In this document: piece by piece, positions 55,434 to 64,000 of the stretch
How the letters are laid out: every line of letters starts with the position of its first letter
Position numbering within the stretch: the stretch's first letter is position 1
Assembly: GCF_024220585.1 (NCBI RefSeq)
Contig: NZ_JAMXKF010000002.1
Coordinates: 443,392 to 507,391, forward strand
Direction of reading: 5' to 3'
Length of the DNA stretch: 64,000 nucleotides
Origin: Dyadobacter diqingensis
GTDB taxonomy: Bacteria > Bacteroidota > Bacteroidia > Cytophagales > Spirosomataceae
Made by a program: the position numbers and the translations under genes
The notes under the pieces: model-generated
What the model was told of the DNA's origin: nothing
The model's database searches: none
What the model saw: only the letters and a program-made list of their open reading frames with translations

Positions 55434-55931
55434 TTATTTAACAACATCCATTTCAACGACAAACGGATGACTGGCCGAATATTTTAAATAAAGCGTATCT
55501 CCCGTTCTTAATTGTTTGTTAAAAGGCATCCTTTTTTCAACCATCCGTCCATTGACCCGGTAGTGATAATGCCTGTAAAACTCATACCTTCCTTTACGAT
55601 AGTCGCTGGAAATACGTCCCGCGATGGCATACGTTCTTACCCCATCCTCCTCTATCCATTTCTCTCTGAGATTATTACATATCCAGGCATTCGCGGCAAT
55701 TAACACGCCGGCGAAAAGTAGTCGCCCAAAGAAAAAAGTCAGTATTCCCCAACCATTATCCGGAAAATATCTGAAAAATGTCTGATACAAAACAAAGCTG
55801 GCCACGATCATGATCATCATAGCCACAACGGGCCAAAAGTGGTCCTCGTTCGGGAAACTATAAATGAAATAGCAGGAACTGAGCACAATTATGGCGGTGG
55901 ATATGGCTGATTTCTTTTGCGTTCCTGTCAC
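55434..55931 (-). CDS. Hypothetical small membrane protein
   Basis: A 165-residue protein with three predicted membrane helices (about 10-25, 32-50 and 62-86). A C-terminal soluble domain of about 75 residues is rich in Tyr/Arg (RKGRYEFYRHYHYRVNG) and ends in a beta-type segment TLYLKYSASHPFVVEMD. The domain vaguely resembles DUF3592-like extracytoplasmic folds. I do not recognise a named family. Confidence 0.65.
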   Translation of the reverse strand: MTGTQKKSAISTAIIVLSSCYFIYSFPNEDHFWPVVAMMIMIVASFVLYQTFFRYFPDNGWGILTFFFGRLLFAGVLIAANAWICNNLREKWIEEDGVRTYAIAGRISSDYRKGRYEFYRHYHYRVNGRMVEKRMPFNKQLRTGDTLYLKYSASHPFVVEMDVVK

Positions 55932-56055
55932 AGATTATTTGTTTAATGGGACAGGCAAATATTAAAATAATCAGATCACCCGGAACCTATTTATTGATAA
56001 GAGGTTACATCAAATTCGCAACGGCAAAAAATGGGTGACAATCCACAGCCTCTGC

Positions 56056-56880
56056 CTACCGCTCTGCTTCATTTAAAAACCTCCGAATCGCCGCCAGATA
56101 CGCAACCGGGTTATCCCTCACTTTGTTGTGTCCCGAATTCTCAATGATTTCTACCTTTGAACCGGGTATTTCTTTTTGGAATTCATAAATTGTCTCAGGT
56201 CGGGCTTCATCGAAACGGCCCGTAATAAACAGCACCGGTTCTTTGATCTCTCGCAGACGGTCGGTTCTTTCAAAGGATTTCAATGTGCCGGTTGCGTTAA
56301 ACTCCGTCGGCCCCCACATGTAACGATACAACTCTGCGTTAAACTTTCCCGAGCTTTCACAATCCGGGACAGGAATTCTTACACCCGGTTTCCTGCTCAA
56401 ATATTGTATGTTAAACGAATCTGTGGCTGCAATGTAGGCCTTATGGTCATACATTTTCAGGGATTCATATTTTTGAATTGTATCCTGAACAGGTTGGGAA
56501 AGTTGTGAGAGAAGAATTTTTGCATCCCGCATCCAGCGCGAGGTACTGAGCAAGGGCCCTGCAAAAATCACCGATTTTACGCCTTTCGGTTTCTGCGTCA
56601 GCATGTATTCTACCGCAACGGTCCCACCCCAGGAGCTGCCCAGGATATGGATTTCTGTAAGGTTCAGCTCTTTTCTCAACACTGTAATTTCATCAACAAA
56701 CCGGGGAAGCTGCCAAAGTGTGGTATCCGTTGGCCTGTCTGAGTGACCGGAACCAAGCTGATCATAAAAAATCACCGGCCTGTCGCCACCCAAAGTGGCA
56801 TATGACGGGATACCCTCGCAGCTTCTGCTACCCGGACCGCCATGGATCAGCAGCAATGGAACACCCTTACCGGAACCCAC
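56056..56880 (-). CDS. Proline-iminopeptidase-like alpha/beta hydrolase, cut off from its signal peptide by a stop codon
   Basis: The open frame from a GTG at 56880 gives 274 residues, including the whole catalytic domain: oxyanion region HGGPGSRSCEG, nucleophile elbow GSSWGGT (Ser of GxSxG), the acid region FITGRFDEARPE and the catalytic histidine ENSGHNKV. This matches S33-family prolyl iminopeptidases and related tricorn-interacting aminopeptidases. The natural N-terminus lies upstream in the same frame, behind a TAA at 56905-56907. Without the signal peptide the product would be cytosolic and short. It is either a pseudogene or translated by re-initiation. Confidence 0.75.
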   Translation of the reverse strand: MGSGKGVPLLLIHGGPGSRSCEGIPSYATLGGDRPVIFYDQLGSGHSDRPTDTTLWQLPRFVDEITVLRKELNLTEIHILGSSWGGTVAVEYMLTQKPKGVKSVIFAGPLLSTSRWMRDAKILLSQLSQPVQDTIQKYESLKMYDHKAYIAATDSFNIQYLSRKPGVRIPVPDCESSGKFNAELYRYMWGPTEFNATGTLKSFERTDRLREIKEPVLFITGRFDEARPETIYEFQKEIPGSKVEIIENSGHNKVRDNPVAYLAAIRRFLNEAER

Positions 56881-56994
56881 AACCTTATACCATATACGCC
56901 CGCCTTATACCTGAACAAAACCTTCTCCCGGTCTCACCGAATTATTGTTTCCAAAAATAAAGAGAAGGATTGTAAACAGAAGAATTGATTTCAT
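56881..56994 (-). pseudogene. Disconnected 5' part of the alpha/beta hydrolase gene (in-frame TAA)
   Basis: An ATG at 56994 opens the same frame as the hydrolase. It encodes a hydrophobic signal-like leader (MKSILLFTILLFIFGNNN), then RPGEGFVQV, then TAA (56905-56907), then GGRIWYKVV running into GSGKG of the catalytic domain. The family-typical text reads on through the stop, so one codon was changed to a stop. A base error in the sequence is possible. Confidence 0.75.
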
Positions 56995-57168
56995 AAACGT
57001 ATCGCAGGTTATTAATTCAGAATCAGGATTGTGAAAGATAATAAAAGTTTGAGCTGATCGAAAAATTTAAGGACCAGGACTGGCAACCGTTATAGTAAAA
57101 CAGCCGTTTTCTATTCTTTTTGATTTACAATAACATCTTAAATCAGAAACCGAACCTCTTCATTCCAC

Positions 57169-59337
57169 ATGACCTTTCGAAAAAAATGTTATCACCTGAT
57201 TGTCAGCAAAAATGTAGTTTATCTGTTCTTCATTTCGGCTTTTTTCCTCCTGGTTGCTTATCAGACGCAGAACGGCGATGAACGTACGTGGAGTATCTAC
57301 AAAGCCGACGCTGAAAGTACAAGTTATTCCAAACTGGATCAGATCAACATCTCCAACGTCACCCAACTTAAGCCAGCGTGGACTTTTGCTCTGAAAGATA
57401 TGAAAGAAGGCGCCCGTCCCGGCAGCAGCGAATGCAACCCGATTATTGTAGACGGCATCATGTACGCCACTTCTGCCAAACACTGGGTGTACGCGGTTAA
57501 CGCTCAAACCGGCGAGCAAATCTGGTCATTCGATCCTTTCGACGGAGCCGAAGGAGGCGGCGTAAGCAGAGGGCTTACCTATTGGGAAGAGGGCGACGAC
57601 AAAAGAATTCTGGTAACGGGCGGCGATAAACTCTTTGCGCTAGATACCAAATCCGGCAAACCGATTCCCGGTTTTGGAAAAAACGGCAGCGTGAGCATGA
57701 ACGTCGGGCTGCGCGACGATCCTGAAACAATTTCTGTCATTCCTACTTCTCCTGGTATTGTTTTCAAAAACCTGCTCATTATGGGTGCCGAAGTTTCGGA
57801 GTTATACGGTGCGCAGCCCGGATACATCAGGGCATACAACTGCAAAACGGGGAAACTTGAATGGACTTTTCATACCATTCCAAAACCGGGAGAGCCGGGT
57901 TATGAAACCTGGCCAAAAGAAGCGTATAAGTACGCAGGCGGCGTAAATGACTGGTCGGGTATGAGCCTCGATCTGAAACGCGGCATTGTTTTTCTTGCAC
58001 TTGGATCGCCTTCTTATGACTATTACGGAGCCGACAGAATTGGCAGCAACCTTTACGGAAACAGCGTGGTAGCACTCGAAGCAGCCACCGGAAAATACAT
58101 CTGGCATTATCAGATCGTGCACCATGACTTATGGGATTATGATTTGCCTGCCCCACCCAATCTGGTCACCATTCAAAGGGATGGAAAGGCTATCGACGCG
58201 GTGGCACAGATCACCAAACACGGTTTTATCTTCGTTTTTGACCGTGTTACCGGAAAACCTTTGTACCCCATCGAGGAGCGTAAGGTACCCGTTTCAACCA
58301 TTCCCGGTGAGGAATCCTGGCCAACGCAGCCTTTTCCTTTGAAGCCAAAACCATTCGCCCGTCAATTGATGACCGAGCAGGACCTGACCAGTTATACACC
58401 TGCCGGTCGTGATTCAATTGTTAAAAAATTCAGGTCTCTTCGTTATGAAGGACTTTTCACTCCACCCGATTTGAAAGGTACACTCATGCTGCCCGGCTCC
58501 CGTGGCGGTGCAGAATGGGGTGGCGCCGCCTATGATCCGTCCAGCACCGTGCTTTTCATTAAGTCGAATGATTCTCCGGAAATAGAATCGATGAAAAAAG
58601 TTGATCCCGAATTGGAGGCTAAAAACCAGACCGTTTTTCAGCAGGGCAAAAGCATTTACATGACTTATTGTGTCAGTTGCCATGGCAAGGACAAAAACGG
58701 AGACGAACCCAACTATCCCTCGCTGATCGGCCTGAAAAACAGGATGACACGCGAAGCGGCTCTGGATAAGATCAAAAAAGGCGGTGGTAAAATGCCGGCG
58801 TTTGCGAGTGTGGTAAAAGGGAAAGAAAAAGGGATTATTGCATTTTTGTACGAGCGGGAACAAAACTCGCTGAAAGCAACCAAACTTGAAACGGGGCAAA
58901 CCAAAGCCGGTGCCGATAAATATCTCAACCTGACCGCTTACGGCCATTTCCGTGATCCCGAAGGGAATCCTGCATTACGTCCTCCCTGGGGAACGCTGAA
59001 TGCCGTTAATCTTTCCACGGGTGAATACGAATGGCAGATCCCATTGGGAAATGATGAAAAACGCCAGGAGAAAAATGCCCCTGAAACGGGACAGGAAGGT
59101 TCCGCTGGCCCGATTGTGACGGCCGGTGGTCTGGTTTTTATAAGCGGTACGAACGATAAAAAGTTAAGAGCCTTCGACAAAAAGACAGGAAAACTCCTCT
59201 GGCAAACTGAACTTCCTGGTGTAGCCAATGCCACCGCTTGCACATACATGGTGGGCGGAAAACAATTCGTTGCGTTATCGGTCGGAGGAAATAAGGAAAA
59301 TCCCTCCGGATTTATCATGGCTTTTAAATTGCCATAA
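57169..59337 (+). CDS. PQQ-type beta-propeller dehydrogenase with inserted cytochrome c domain
   Basis: A 722-residue protein with an N-terminal signal anchor (about 16-32). It carries propeller blades of the quinoprotein alcohol/glucose dehydrogenase type (TGEQIWSFDPF, TGKLEWTFHTIP, VALEAATGKYIWHY), including the DLWDYD motif near residue 322. A mono-haem cytochrome c domain, with Cys501-x-x-Cys504-His505 (CVSCH) and a likely Met ligand in GGGKMPAFA, is inserted at about residues 485-575. Further blades follow (TGEYEWQIPLG, TGKLLWQTELPG). It probably oxidises a sugar or alcohol in the periplasm and passes electrons through its own haem. The next gene is a DUF1080 protein 43 bp away, so the two are likely linked. 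Confidence 0.88.
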   Translation: MTFRKKCYHLIVSKNVVYLFFISAFFLLVAYQTQNGDERTWSIYKADAESTSYSKLDQINISNVTQLKPAWTFALKDMKEGARPGSSECNPIIVDGIMYATSAKHWVYAVNAQTGEQIWSFDPFDGAEGGGVSRGLTYWEEGDDKRILVTGGDKLFALDTKSGKPIPGFGKNGSVSMNVGLRDDPETISVIPTSPGIVFKNLLIMGAEVSELYGAQPGYIRAYNCKTGKLEWTFHTIPKPGEPGYETWPKEAYKYAGGVNDWSGMSLDLKRGIVFLALGSPSYDYYGADRIGSNLYGNSVVALEAATGKYIWHYQIVHHDLWDYDLPAPPNLVTIQRDGKAIDAVAQITKHGFIFVFDRVTGKPLYPIEERKVPVSTIPGEESWPTQPFPLKPKPFARQLMTEQDLTSYTPAGRDSIVKKFRSLRYEGLFTPPDLKGTLMLPGSRGGAEWGGAAYDPSSTVLFIKSNDSPEIESMKKVDPELEAKNQTVFQQGKSIYMTYCVSCHGKDKNGDEPNYPSLIGLKNRMTREAALDKIKKGGGKMPAFASVVKGKEKGIIAFLYEREQNSLKATKLETGQTKAGADKYLNLTAYGHFRDPEGNPALRPPWGTLNAVNLSTGEYEWQIPLGNDEKRQEKNAPETGQEGSAGPIVTAGGLVFISGTNDKKLRAFDKKTGKLLWQTELPGVANATACTYMVGGKQFVALSVGGNKENPSGFIMAFKLP

Positions 59338-59380
59338 TAGCTGCGTACAACATCCTCTTAACTATATCAAAATTAATACT

Positions 59381-60121
59381 ATGAAAAAAATATCCCCAAA
59401 CGGCAGACAAGTTTTCACGCAAACGTGTATGATCATTTTTTCCACTTTCCTGATCTCAATGGTTGGTATTCCCTTTGATCTGAAAAAAGGTAAATGGGTA
59501 ACGCTTTTCGATGGAAAAACCATCAGCGGCTGGCATAGTTATTCCAAAGATGCAGCCGTTGGCTGGCTGATCGAAGACGGTTCACTCACACCCGACGGAA
59601 CAGGCGGAGATCTGGTCACAGACAAAGAATATGAAAACTTTGACCTCGAATTCGATTTCAAAATACCTCCGGGCAGCAATAGCGGCGTATTGTATAAAGT
59701 TGTGGAGAAACCTGAGATCAAACGCACCGTTTTTTCCGGTCCCGAATATCAGATCATCGATGACAAAGGTTATGTATGGAAAAGTGCCGATGGCAAAATC
59801 CTGCAATTAAAGGACAGCCAGCTCTCCGGGGCAAATTATGACATGGATGCGCCCACGGATCTTGCAGCTGTGAAACCGCCCGGGGAATGGAACAAAGGAC
59901 GTATTGTTGTCAATAACAACCGGATCCAGCATTATCTTAATGGCAGGAAAATTGTCGAATACCAGTACGGAAGCGATGACTGGAAAGCCAAACTTGAAAA
60001 AAGTAAATTTGCAGAATGGCCCTATGCAACGGCTCACGCAAAGGGTAAAATTGCTTTACAAAACCATAACGTGAAGGAAAAAGTCTGGTTTCGCAATATC
60101 CGTATCAAAGAGCTGAATTAA
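59381..60121 (+). CDS. DUF1080 (3-keto-disaccharide hydrolase) family protein
   Basis: A 246-residue exported protein. The ATG at 59381 gives a signal-like helix (about 12-31). The frame extends to 59228 but overlaps the previous gene. The DUF1080 jelly-roll (about 37-246) shows WVTLFDGKTISGWHS, DLEFDFKIPPGSNSGV and KGKIALQNHNVKEKVWFRNI, the family hallmarks. Members include 3-keto-glycoside hydrolases acting after a glucoside 3-dehydrogenase, and some bind carbohydrate. Next to a PQQ-type dehydrogenase this suggests oxidation of a sugar followed by cleavage of the oxidised product. The coupling is inference. Confidence 0.87.
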   Translation: MKKISPNGRQVFTQTCMIIFSTFLISMVGIPFDLKKGKWVTLFDGKTISGWHSYSKDAAVGWLIEDGSLTPDGTGGDLVTDKEYENFDLEFDFKIPPGSNSGVLYKVVEKPEIKRTVFSGPEYQIIDDKGYVWKSADGKILQLKDSQLSGANYDMDAPTDLAAVKPPGEWNKGRIVVNNNRIQHYLNGRKIVEYQYGSDDWKAKLEKSKFAEWPYATAHAKGKIALQNHNVKEKVWFRNIRIKELN

Positions 60122-60201
60122 TCCGGCAAGAACTTTTTAGCCCACATGTACCTATCCGTTATTCCTTGCAGGAAATCAGTGCGGTGCATGCGGGGCTTGT
60201 T

Positions 60202-61812
60202 TTAATTCTTTTTTATAAACGTTTCAAATTTAAGCGTTCGGTTGTTTTCAAGGGTAAAGGCATTCCCTTCATTGACACGCACGGAGGCCGATCCGCCTTT
60301 AAAAATCGCAGCGTCATTGTATTGCAGACCATAACATCCTGTTGTCGTTCCCGATTTTACGACGATCGCATACTGTTTACCAGCTTCCACTTTGATATTG
60401 GGTAACACAACCAGATTTTTGGGAGCCCAGCCTATGGAATCCGCACTAAATCCGGTGCTATGCAAAGCCTTTCCGGTCGGGTTCTGCGATTGGTCTGTCT
60501 GATAGATCTCAATTTGCAGCCCATCATCCATGTTCCCGTTTTTAAAAGTTGTGAAAGTTACTTTGGATAAATTTCCCGAACGCTTAGCAGTAAACGATTG
60601 AGATCTCTCCATGTTTTTTGCAATATCACATTTTGTAATAAACCCATTGACACCTACACTGTTATCAAGGTCTTTAACCGCCGCTGTCTTGCGCTCCTTC
60701 CCGCCGTGATCCAGCGTGACGAGCACCGTATCTTTGCAGATCATTGGTTTAATGCTGCCATCTTCATTGAACACGAGCGGTGCCCAATAGTAATTGGCCA
60801 GTGCTTCATTTCGGGCTGCGTTGTTCCACAAATCACTGCCGTACAGAAAAATGGTGTCTGCATTCAGCTTGATCGTCGAGACAAAAGAAGGCTGACCACC
60901 GCATGATTTATCACTGATTTTAATCCCTTCAGACCATGGGCCAAGTGGCGAAGCGGCTGTTTTATAAGAAGTTCCTGTACCCGAACAATAACCACAGTTC
61001 GGGTCAGAGTAGGTAACGTAATAAATTCCCTTGCGTTTGAATAAACCCGGCGCCTCCGTTTTACCTGCCGTCACAGTTTTTACATGCTCCCCCGTGCCCG
61101 AAAGATAATCAGCATTTAATTTCTCAATCACGATGGTGCCCTTCGTCCGCCAGTCGGTGTAGGCAATGTAAGCGATGCCATCATCGTCTATAAAAGTGTC
61201 ATGGTCTCCGTTATTCAAACCCGCAACCGGCGAATCACTGTTAACAGCCAGTGTTGGCTCAGCCACCTCAGTAAACGGGCCGACTGGTGTTTTGCTTGTA
61301 AAAACCCTGAATCCTACCCTATTGTCGTAAACGTTGATCCACAAAACATACAGGTTCGTCTTGGGATTAAAGATCACATGCGGGCGGAAACAACCATAGG
61401 TATTGCCATTACAACGCGTTTGCCAGACAGGCGTTTGTGCGTCAAACAAAAAACCTCTGTCCGTCCAATGGACCATATCTTTTGAAGAATAGGTTTTAAA
61501 ACCGCAAAAGGGCGCTTTCTTGTTTTGCCAGGCAAATCCGCAGTCATAACTGGTTCCATACAGATAATAGGTTCCGTCGAAATAGGCAATTTCTCCGTCA
61601 TGGGCGTCAATAGCGTTTCCCAATGCGTCAAAACGGGTTATTTGGTTACCGCTTTTATCAAAGTTGGTCAGGACAGACGCCTGGCCTTTGCCCAAACCGG
61701 ACAACTTTTCCGCCTTTTTTCGCGACTGAGCGGAAATGTCTTTTACACAAAACATCAGATATGCCGTGACAACCAAAAAAGACTTCCACTTCCCTAAACT
61801 TCCAGTATTCAT
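60202..61812 (-). CDS. GH43-like exported glycoside hydrolase
   Basis: A 536-residue exported enzyme. The ATG at 61812 is chosen over a TTG at 61824. A signal peptide precedes DISAQSRKKAEK. The five-bladed propeller (about 55-385) has the family pattern AHDGEIAYFDGTYYLYG with its catalytic-type Asp, GLNNGDHDTFIDDDG, and TEAPGLFKRKGIYYVTYSD with the probable general-acid Glu. A C-terminal beta domain (about 390-535) resembles a carbohydrate-binding or DUF4082-like module. GH43 enzymes cleave arabinosides, xylosides or galactans. It converges with the DUF1080 gene and is divergent from the response regulator. Confidence 0.85.
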   Translation of the reverse strand: MNTGSLGKWKSFLVVTAYLMFCVKDISAQSRKKAEKLSGLGKGQASVLTNFDKSGNQITRFDALGNAIDAHDGEIAYFDGTYYLYGTSYDCGFAWQNKKAPFCGFKTYSSKDMVHWTDRGFLFDAQTPVWQTRCNGNTYGCFRPHVIFNPKTNLYVLWINVYDNRVGFRVFTSKTPVGPFTEVAEPTLAVNSDSPVAGLNNGDHDTFIDDDGIAYIAYTDWRTKGTIVIEKLNADYLSGTGEHVKTVTAGKTEAPGLFKRKGIYYVTYSDPNCGYCSGTGTSYKTAASPLGPWSEGIKISDKSCGGQPSFVSTIKLNADTIFLYGSDLWNNAARNEALANYYWAPLVFNEDGSIKPMICKDTVLVTLDHGGKERKTAAVKDLDNSVGVNGFITKCDIAKNMERSQSFTAKRSGNLSKVTFTTFKNGNMDDGLQIEIYQTDQSQNPTGKALHSTGFSADSIGWAPKNLVVLPNIKVEAGKQYAIVVKSGTTTGCYGLQYNDAAIFKGGSASVRVNEGNAFTLENNRTLKFETFIKKN

Positions 61813-61840
61813 AGTATAGATCAACTTTCGTAAACAGACT

Positions 61841-61848
61841 CAAATGTA
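61841..61848 (-). promoter_or_regulatory. -7 promoter box (TACATTTG) of the GH43-like gene
   Basis: On the minus strand TACATTTG matches TAnnTTTG and lies 28 bp before the ATG at 61812. A -33 TTTG at the right distance is not obvious. Confidence 0.4.
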
Positions 61849-62010
61849 GTGAGCCGCTTTGTAGCTGATCTTATATTATTTGATACATTATTTACACTTC
61901 GTGATAAAGAAAAGGCAGGTTTCGTAACTCAAAAAAAGCCATTTTTGCTTGATCAAACGACTTGCAATATCTTTAACGTAAATTATAAATTAATCCATTT
62001 GTTGCCCCCG

Positions 62011-62397
62011 ATGCGCTATCGCAACATTTTACTAATCGACGACGACGAAGATGATCAGGAAATTTTTCTGGCTGCTTTAAATGATGTATCCAATGCCGTT
62101 CAATACCTGGCAATGGATAAGGCCAGTGAAGCGCTGCATAAGTTGTCGTCAAAAAGCCTGACGCCCGACCTTATTTTTCTCGACCTTAATATGCCGTTTA
62201 TGAACGGGCAGCAGTTTTTGACAGAGATAAAAAAGGATGAAGCTCTGAAAAACATTCCCGTGATTATTTTCTCTACTTCCGCCAGCGCCAGAACGGTACA
62301 GGAAACGAAAGACCTTGGTGCTTACGACTTTATTACCAAACCCGATAACTTTGAAGAGCTCAAAAATGTCATTAAGTCCTACCTCGATTTGTCATGA
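62011..62397 (+). CDS. Single-domain response regulator (CheY-like receiver)
   Basis: A 128-residue receiver domain with no output domain. The ATG at 62011 gives the canonical MRYRNILLIDDDEDDQE start. The frame runs further upstream but without family similarity. The acidic pocket is Asp10-Asp12, phosphoacceptor Asp58 (LIFLDLNMP) and Lys110 (ITKPD). Such stand-alone receivers in Bacteroidota relay phosphate or bind partner proteins of hybrid kinases. No kinase gene is adjacent, and the PAS kinase at 40253 lacks a receiver and could be one source. Confidence 0.92.
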   Translation: MRYRNILLIDDDEDDQEIFLAALNDVSNAVQYLAMDKASEALHKLSSKSLTPDLIFLDLNMPFMNGQQFLTEIKKDEALKNIPVIIFSTSASARTVQETKDLGAYDFITKPDNFEELKNVIKSYLDLS

Positions 62398-62429
62398 ACG
62401 GGTCCATCAGAACTGAGTAGTATCCTATC

Positions 62430-62473
62430 AAAATGAGGTCATAAGCCTTTGAAAAGACTTAGGACCTCATTTT
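62430..62473. terminator. Bidirectional terminator between response regulator and GH71/99-like gene
   Basis: AAAATGAGGTC (62430-62440) pairs perfectly with GACCTCATTTT (62463-62473), and TAAG/CTTA continues the stem inward. A-rich and T-rich edges allow termination in both directions. Confidence 0.8.
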
Positions 62474-62475
62474 CT

Positions 62476-64000
62476 TTACTGTTTTACAAATTTCCGTTCA
62501 ATACCGTTGAGCCTGATCACATAAATTCCAGTCGCCCAGTTGGTCACATCCAGTTCAAGCTCGCTTTTCTCCGGACTGGCCGAATACACTTTTCGCCCTG
62601 ACGAACTGACAATGTCCAGATTCAGGATTTTTGTCTGCGATTTAATCGTGAGTTTCCGGGCCACGGGGTTCGGATACACGTTCACGATGTCTTCTGAAAT
62701 GATCTTCGTGGTCACAATCCTGCTTAGACTGCTTGTTTCATCCAGATCCACCATTTTCAAACGATAGTAGTAAGTTCCTGACGGCAGATTAACATCGGAG
62801 TAACTGTAAGACTGCAAAGTTGTAGTGTTTTGAGCCGTGTTAACTTTTCCGATATTGTTAAAATGTTTTGAGTCGCTGCTGCGCTGTATTTCAAAATGGG
62901 AACTGTTCGTCTCAGACGTTGTCTGCCACTTTAAATGGGCGTTATTGACTTCGTTGGTTACAGAAAAAGTGGTCAGCGTTACAGGCAGCGGCGTTCCGGC
63001 AGCCGTCGTGATGGCATTCGGGAAAAGCGGAACCGATAAGCTATTCGTTGCCTTTCCAGCCAGCACTTTCTTGGTATAACCCGCCAGTGCCAGATACCAG
63101 TCGGGTGTCAGATCATAACCATCGGCATCAAGTGACAAAAACCAGGTATTTCCGCCTTTGGGCGTGTGGTCTGCAAACTTTGCCATCTTGAAAAATGACG
63201 TCGACTCATCCACTTCGTCAAACATTGCCAGATAGATCATCTGCGCACCTTCGTTGATTACATTTTGTGACTGCTGCCACAGAAAACTTCCGCCATTTCT
63301 CGGAATCGAGTTTTTGATGGCAGCGGTGGGGTTATTGCGGTAAGTCTGAAGGTTGAACCAGGAGAAACCCGGAAAAATAACCGGCATGTAATCGATACCC
63401 TTTGGCTGTAAATAAGCCATATCAGGCCTTACCGAGTTAATGGCAAAACTATTCGCACCACTCTCGTCGCCATAACGACCGACAGACCATGGACTGATCG
63501 CATCCAGTAAATCATAAACCGCCAGCCAGGCAGCCGAATGCGTACGCCAGTTGTCGTTTAGACCTCCCATAATGGTAGCCCTGTATTTGGGGTCATCAGT
63601 CGGGTCGGTCGGGTCTCCCTCCTTAAACCAGCGAACCAGTTTTTCAGAACGCGCCGCCGTTGCTTCCGGATCCGATGCCAGCCCAAGCCCCCATAAGGCT
63701 ACCAGTGGCTTGCCTTTATGCCATAAGTAACTGTTTTCGCTTGTAACACCCAGGTCATCAACCAGCCTTTTCCAGTCTGCAATAATGGCTTCCGTTGAGG
63801 TTGCGTTAGCTCCCGAAAGATCGTACATGATGGAATAAACCCGGTTGTATTTGCTGCTGGCAGTCTGCACATTTTCTATAACCTTATCAAAATGACGATG
63901 CACACGGGCATCGGACGTAGTGGCGTAGCCTAAAAACCGCTGCTGAAAAACCCCGTCGACTTCATGCTCCTGCATCCATTTGAAATGTTCGTCCACTGTA
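62476..64000 (-). CDS. GH71/99-like T9SS-sorted protein, 5' truncated by window edge
   Basis: At least 507 residues are visible; the frame is open to the window end, so the true start is outside. The N-terminal part (about 1-330) resembles GH71/GH99-like glycoside hydrolases: FKWMQEHEVDGVFQQRFLGY, KPLVALWGLGLASDPEA, ISPWSVGRYGDE, MPVIFPGFSWFNLQTYR and YLAMFDEVDEST, each cut short here. A fibronectin-like block LPVTLTTFSVTNEVNNAHL (about 335-430) leads to a type A T9SS sorting domain with VNVYPNPVARKLTIK and ATGIYVIRLNG. It is exported to the surface, probably to attack mannan-type or alpha-glycan polymers. The substrate is inferred from family only. Confidence 0.85.
   Translation of the reverse strand, partial: TVDEHFKWMQEHEVDGVFQQRFLGYATTSDARVHRHFDKVIENVQTASSKYNRVYSIMYDLSGANATSTEAIIADWKRLVDDLGVTSENSYLWHKGKPLVALWGLGLASDPEATAARSEKLVRWFKEGDPTDPTDDPKYRATIMGGLNDNWRTHSAAWLAVYDLLDAISPWSVGRYGDESGANSFAINSVRPDMAYLQPKGIDYMPVIFPGFSWFNLQTYRNNPTAAIKNSIPRNGGSFLWQQSQNVINEGAQMIYLAMFDEVDESTSFFKMAKFADHTPKGGNTWFLSLDADGYDLTPDWYLALAGYTKKVLAGKATNSLSVPLFPNAITTAAGTPLPVTLTTFSVTNEVNNAHLKWQTTSETNSSHFEIQRSSDSKHFNNIGKVNTAQNTTTLQSYSYSDVNLPSGTYYYRLKMVDLDETSSLSRIVTTKIISEDIVNVYPNPVARKLTIKSQTKILNLDIVSSSGRKVYSASPEKSELELDVTNWATGIYVIRLNGIERKFVKQ

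Noticed and set aside
56881..56994. Possible stop-codon read-through or recoding of the TAA
   Set aside because: TAA is not used for selenocysteine or pyrrolysine, and no recoding hairpin is visible downstream. A nonsense mutation or sequence error is simpler.
1..64000. CRISPR arrays, rRNA, tRNA or complete insertion sequences
   Set aside because: No regularly spaced identical repeats, no rRNA core sequences, no tRNA cloverleaf and no transposase other than the Rpn-type nuclease were recognised by reading.

Overview
The window looks like a chromosomal stretch of a Bacteroidota bacterium, most likely order Cytophagales and resembling Dyadobacter. The signs are SusC/SusD pairs, FecR-type anti-sigma factors with their sigma partners, type IX secretion (T9SS) C-terminal sorting domains, OMP_b-brl-type receptors, TAnnTTTG-like promoter boxes and lipoboxes. 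The genus is inference. No rRNA, tRNA, CRISPR array, phage or complete insertion sequence was found.

Layout. 1-3550: the 3' part of a FtsX/MacB-type ABC permease, an ECF sigma factor with its two-TM partner, and a divergent DUF6249 membrane protein. 3551-7330: an outer-membrane beta-barrel receptor behind a clear promoter, then an Rpn/PD-(D/E)XK nuclease gene between strong hairpins. 7441-27223: twelve genes all on the minus strand. In transcription order they are sigma factor, FecR anti-sigma factor, SusC, SusD, two paralogous M20 amidohydrolases, an ABC ATPase and permease with a DUF3299-like protein, two paralogous DUF5117-type zinc metalloproteases, and a secreted thioredoxin-like protein. 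This reads as a regulated peptide or amide scavenging locus: surface capture by SusCD, hydrolysis by metalloproteases and M20 enzymes, and an envelope ABC system of unknown substrate.

27450-35489: truncated haemoglobin, a two-domain rhodanese, a second OMP-barrel receptor, a palindrome-rich intergenic region, and a receptor with a small His-rich membrane protein behind a 7-1-7 palindrome resembling a Fur/Zur operator. This suggests metal (zinc-like) acquisition. 35490-43078: mostly single genes (ABM monooxygenase, ArsR-type regulator with Cys/His motifs, GlxA/AraC regulator, DHFR-like reductase, MscS channel, GNAT, soluble multi-PAS histidine kinase).

43231-48480: a three-gene efflux or secretion operon (ABC protein with non-consensus ATPase motifs, HlyD adaptor, TolC) divergent from a TetR regulator, with a promoter and a palindrome in between. 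48714-55931: a T9SS-sorted surface protein, lipoproteins, a full-length FtsX-type permease and a small membrane protein. 56056-56994: a proline-iminopeptidase-like gene whose signal-peptide part is cut off by an in-frame TAA.

57169-64000: carbohydrate-related genes. These are a PQQ-type beta-propeller with an inserted cytochrome c domain, a DUF1080 protein, a GH43-like enzyme, a single-domain response regulator, and a truncated GH71/99-like T9SS-sorted protein that runs off the window end.
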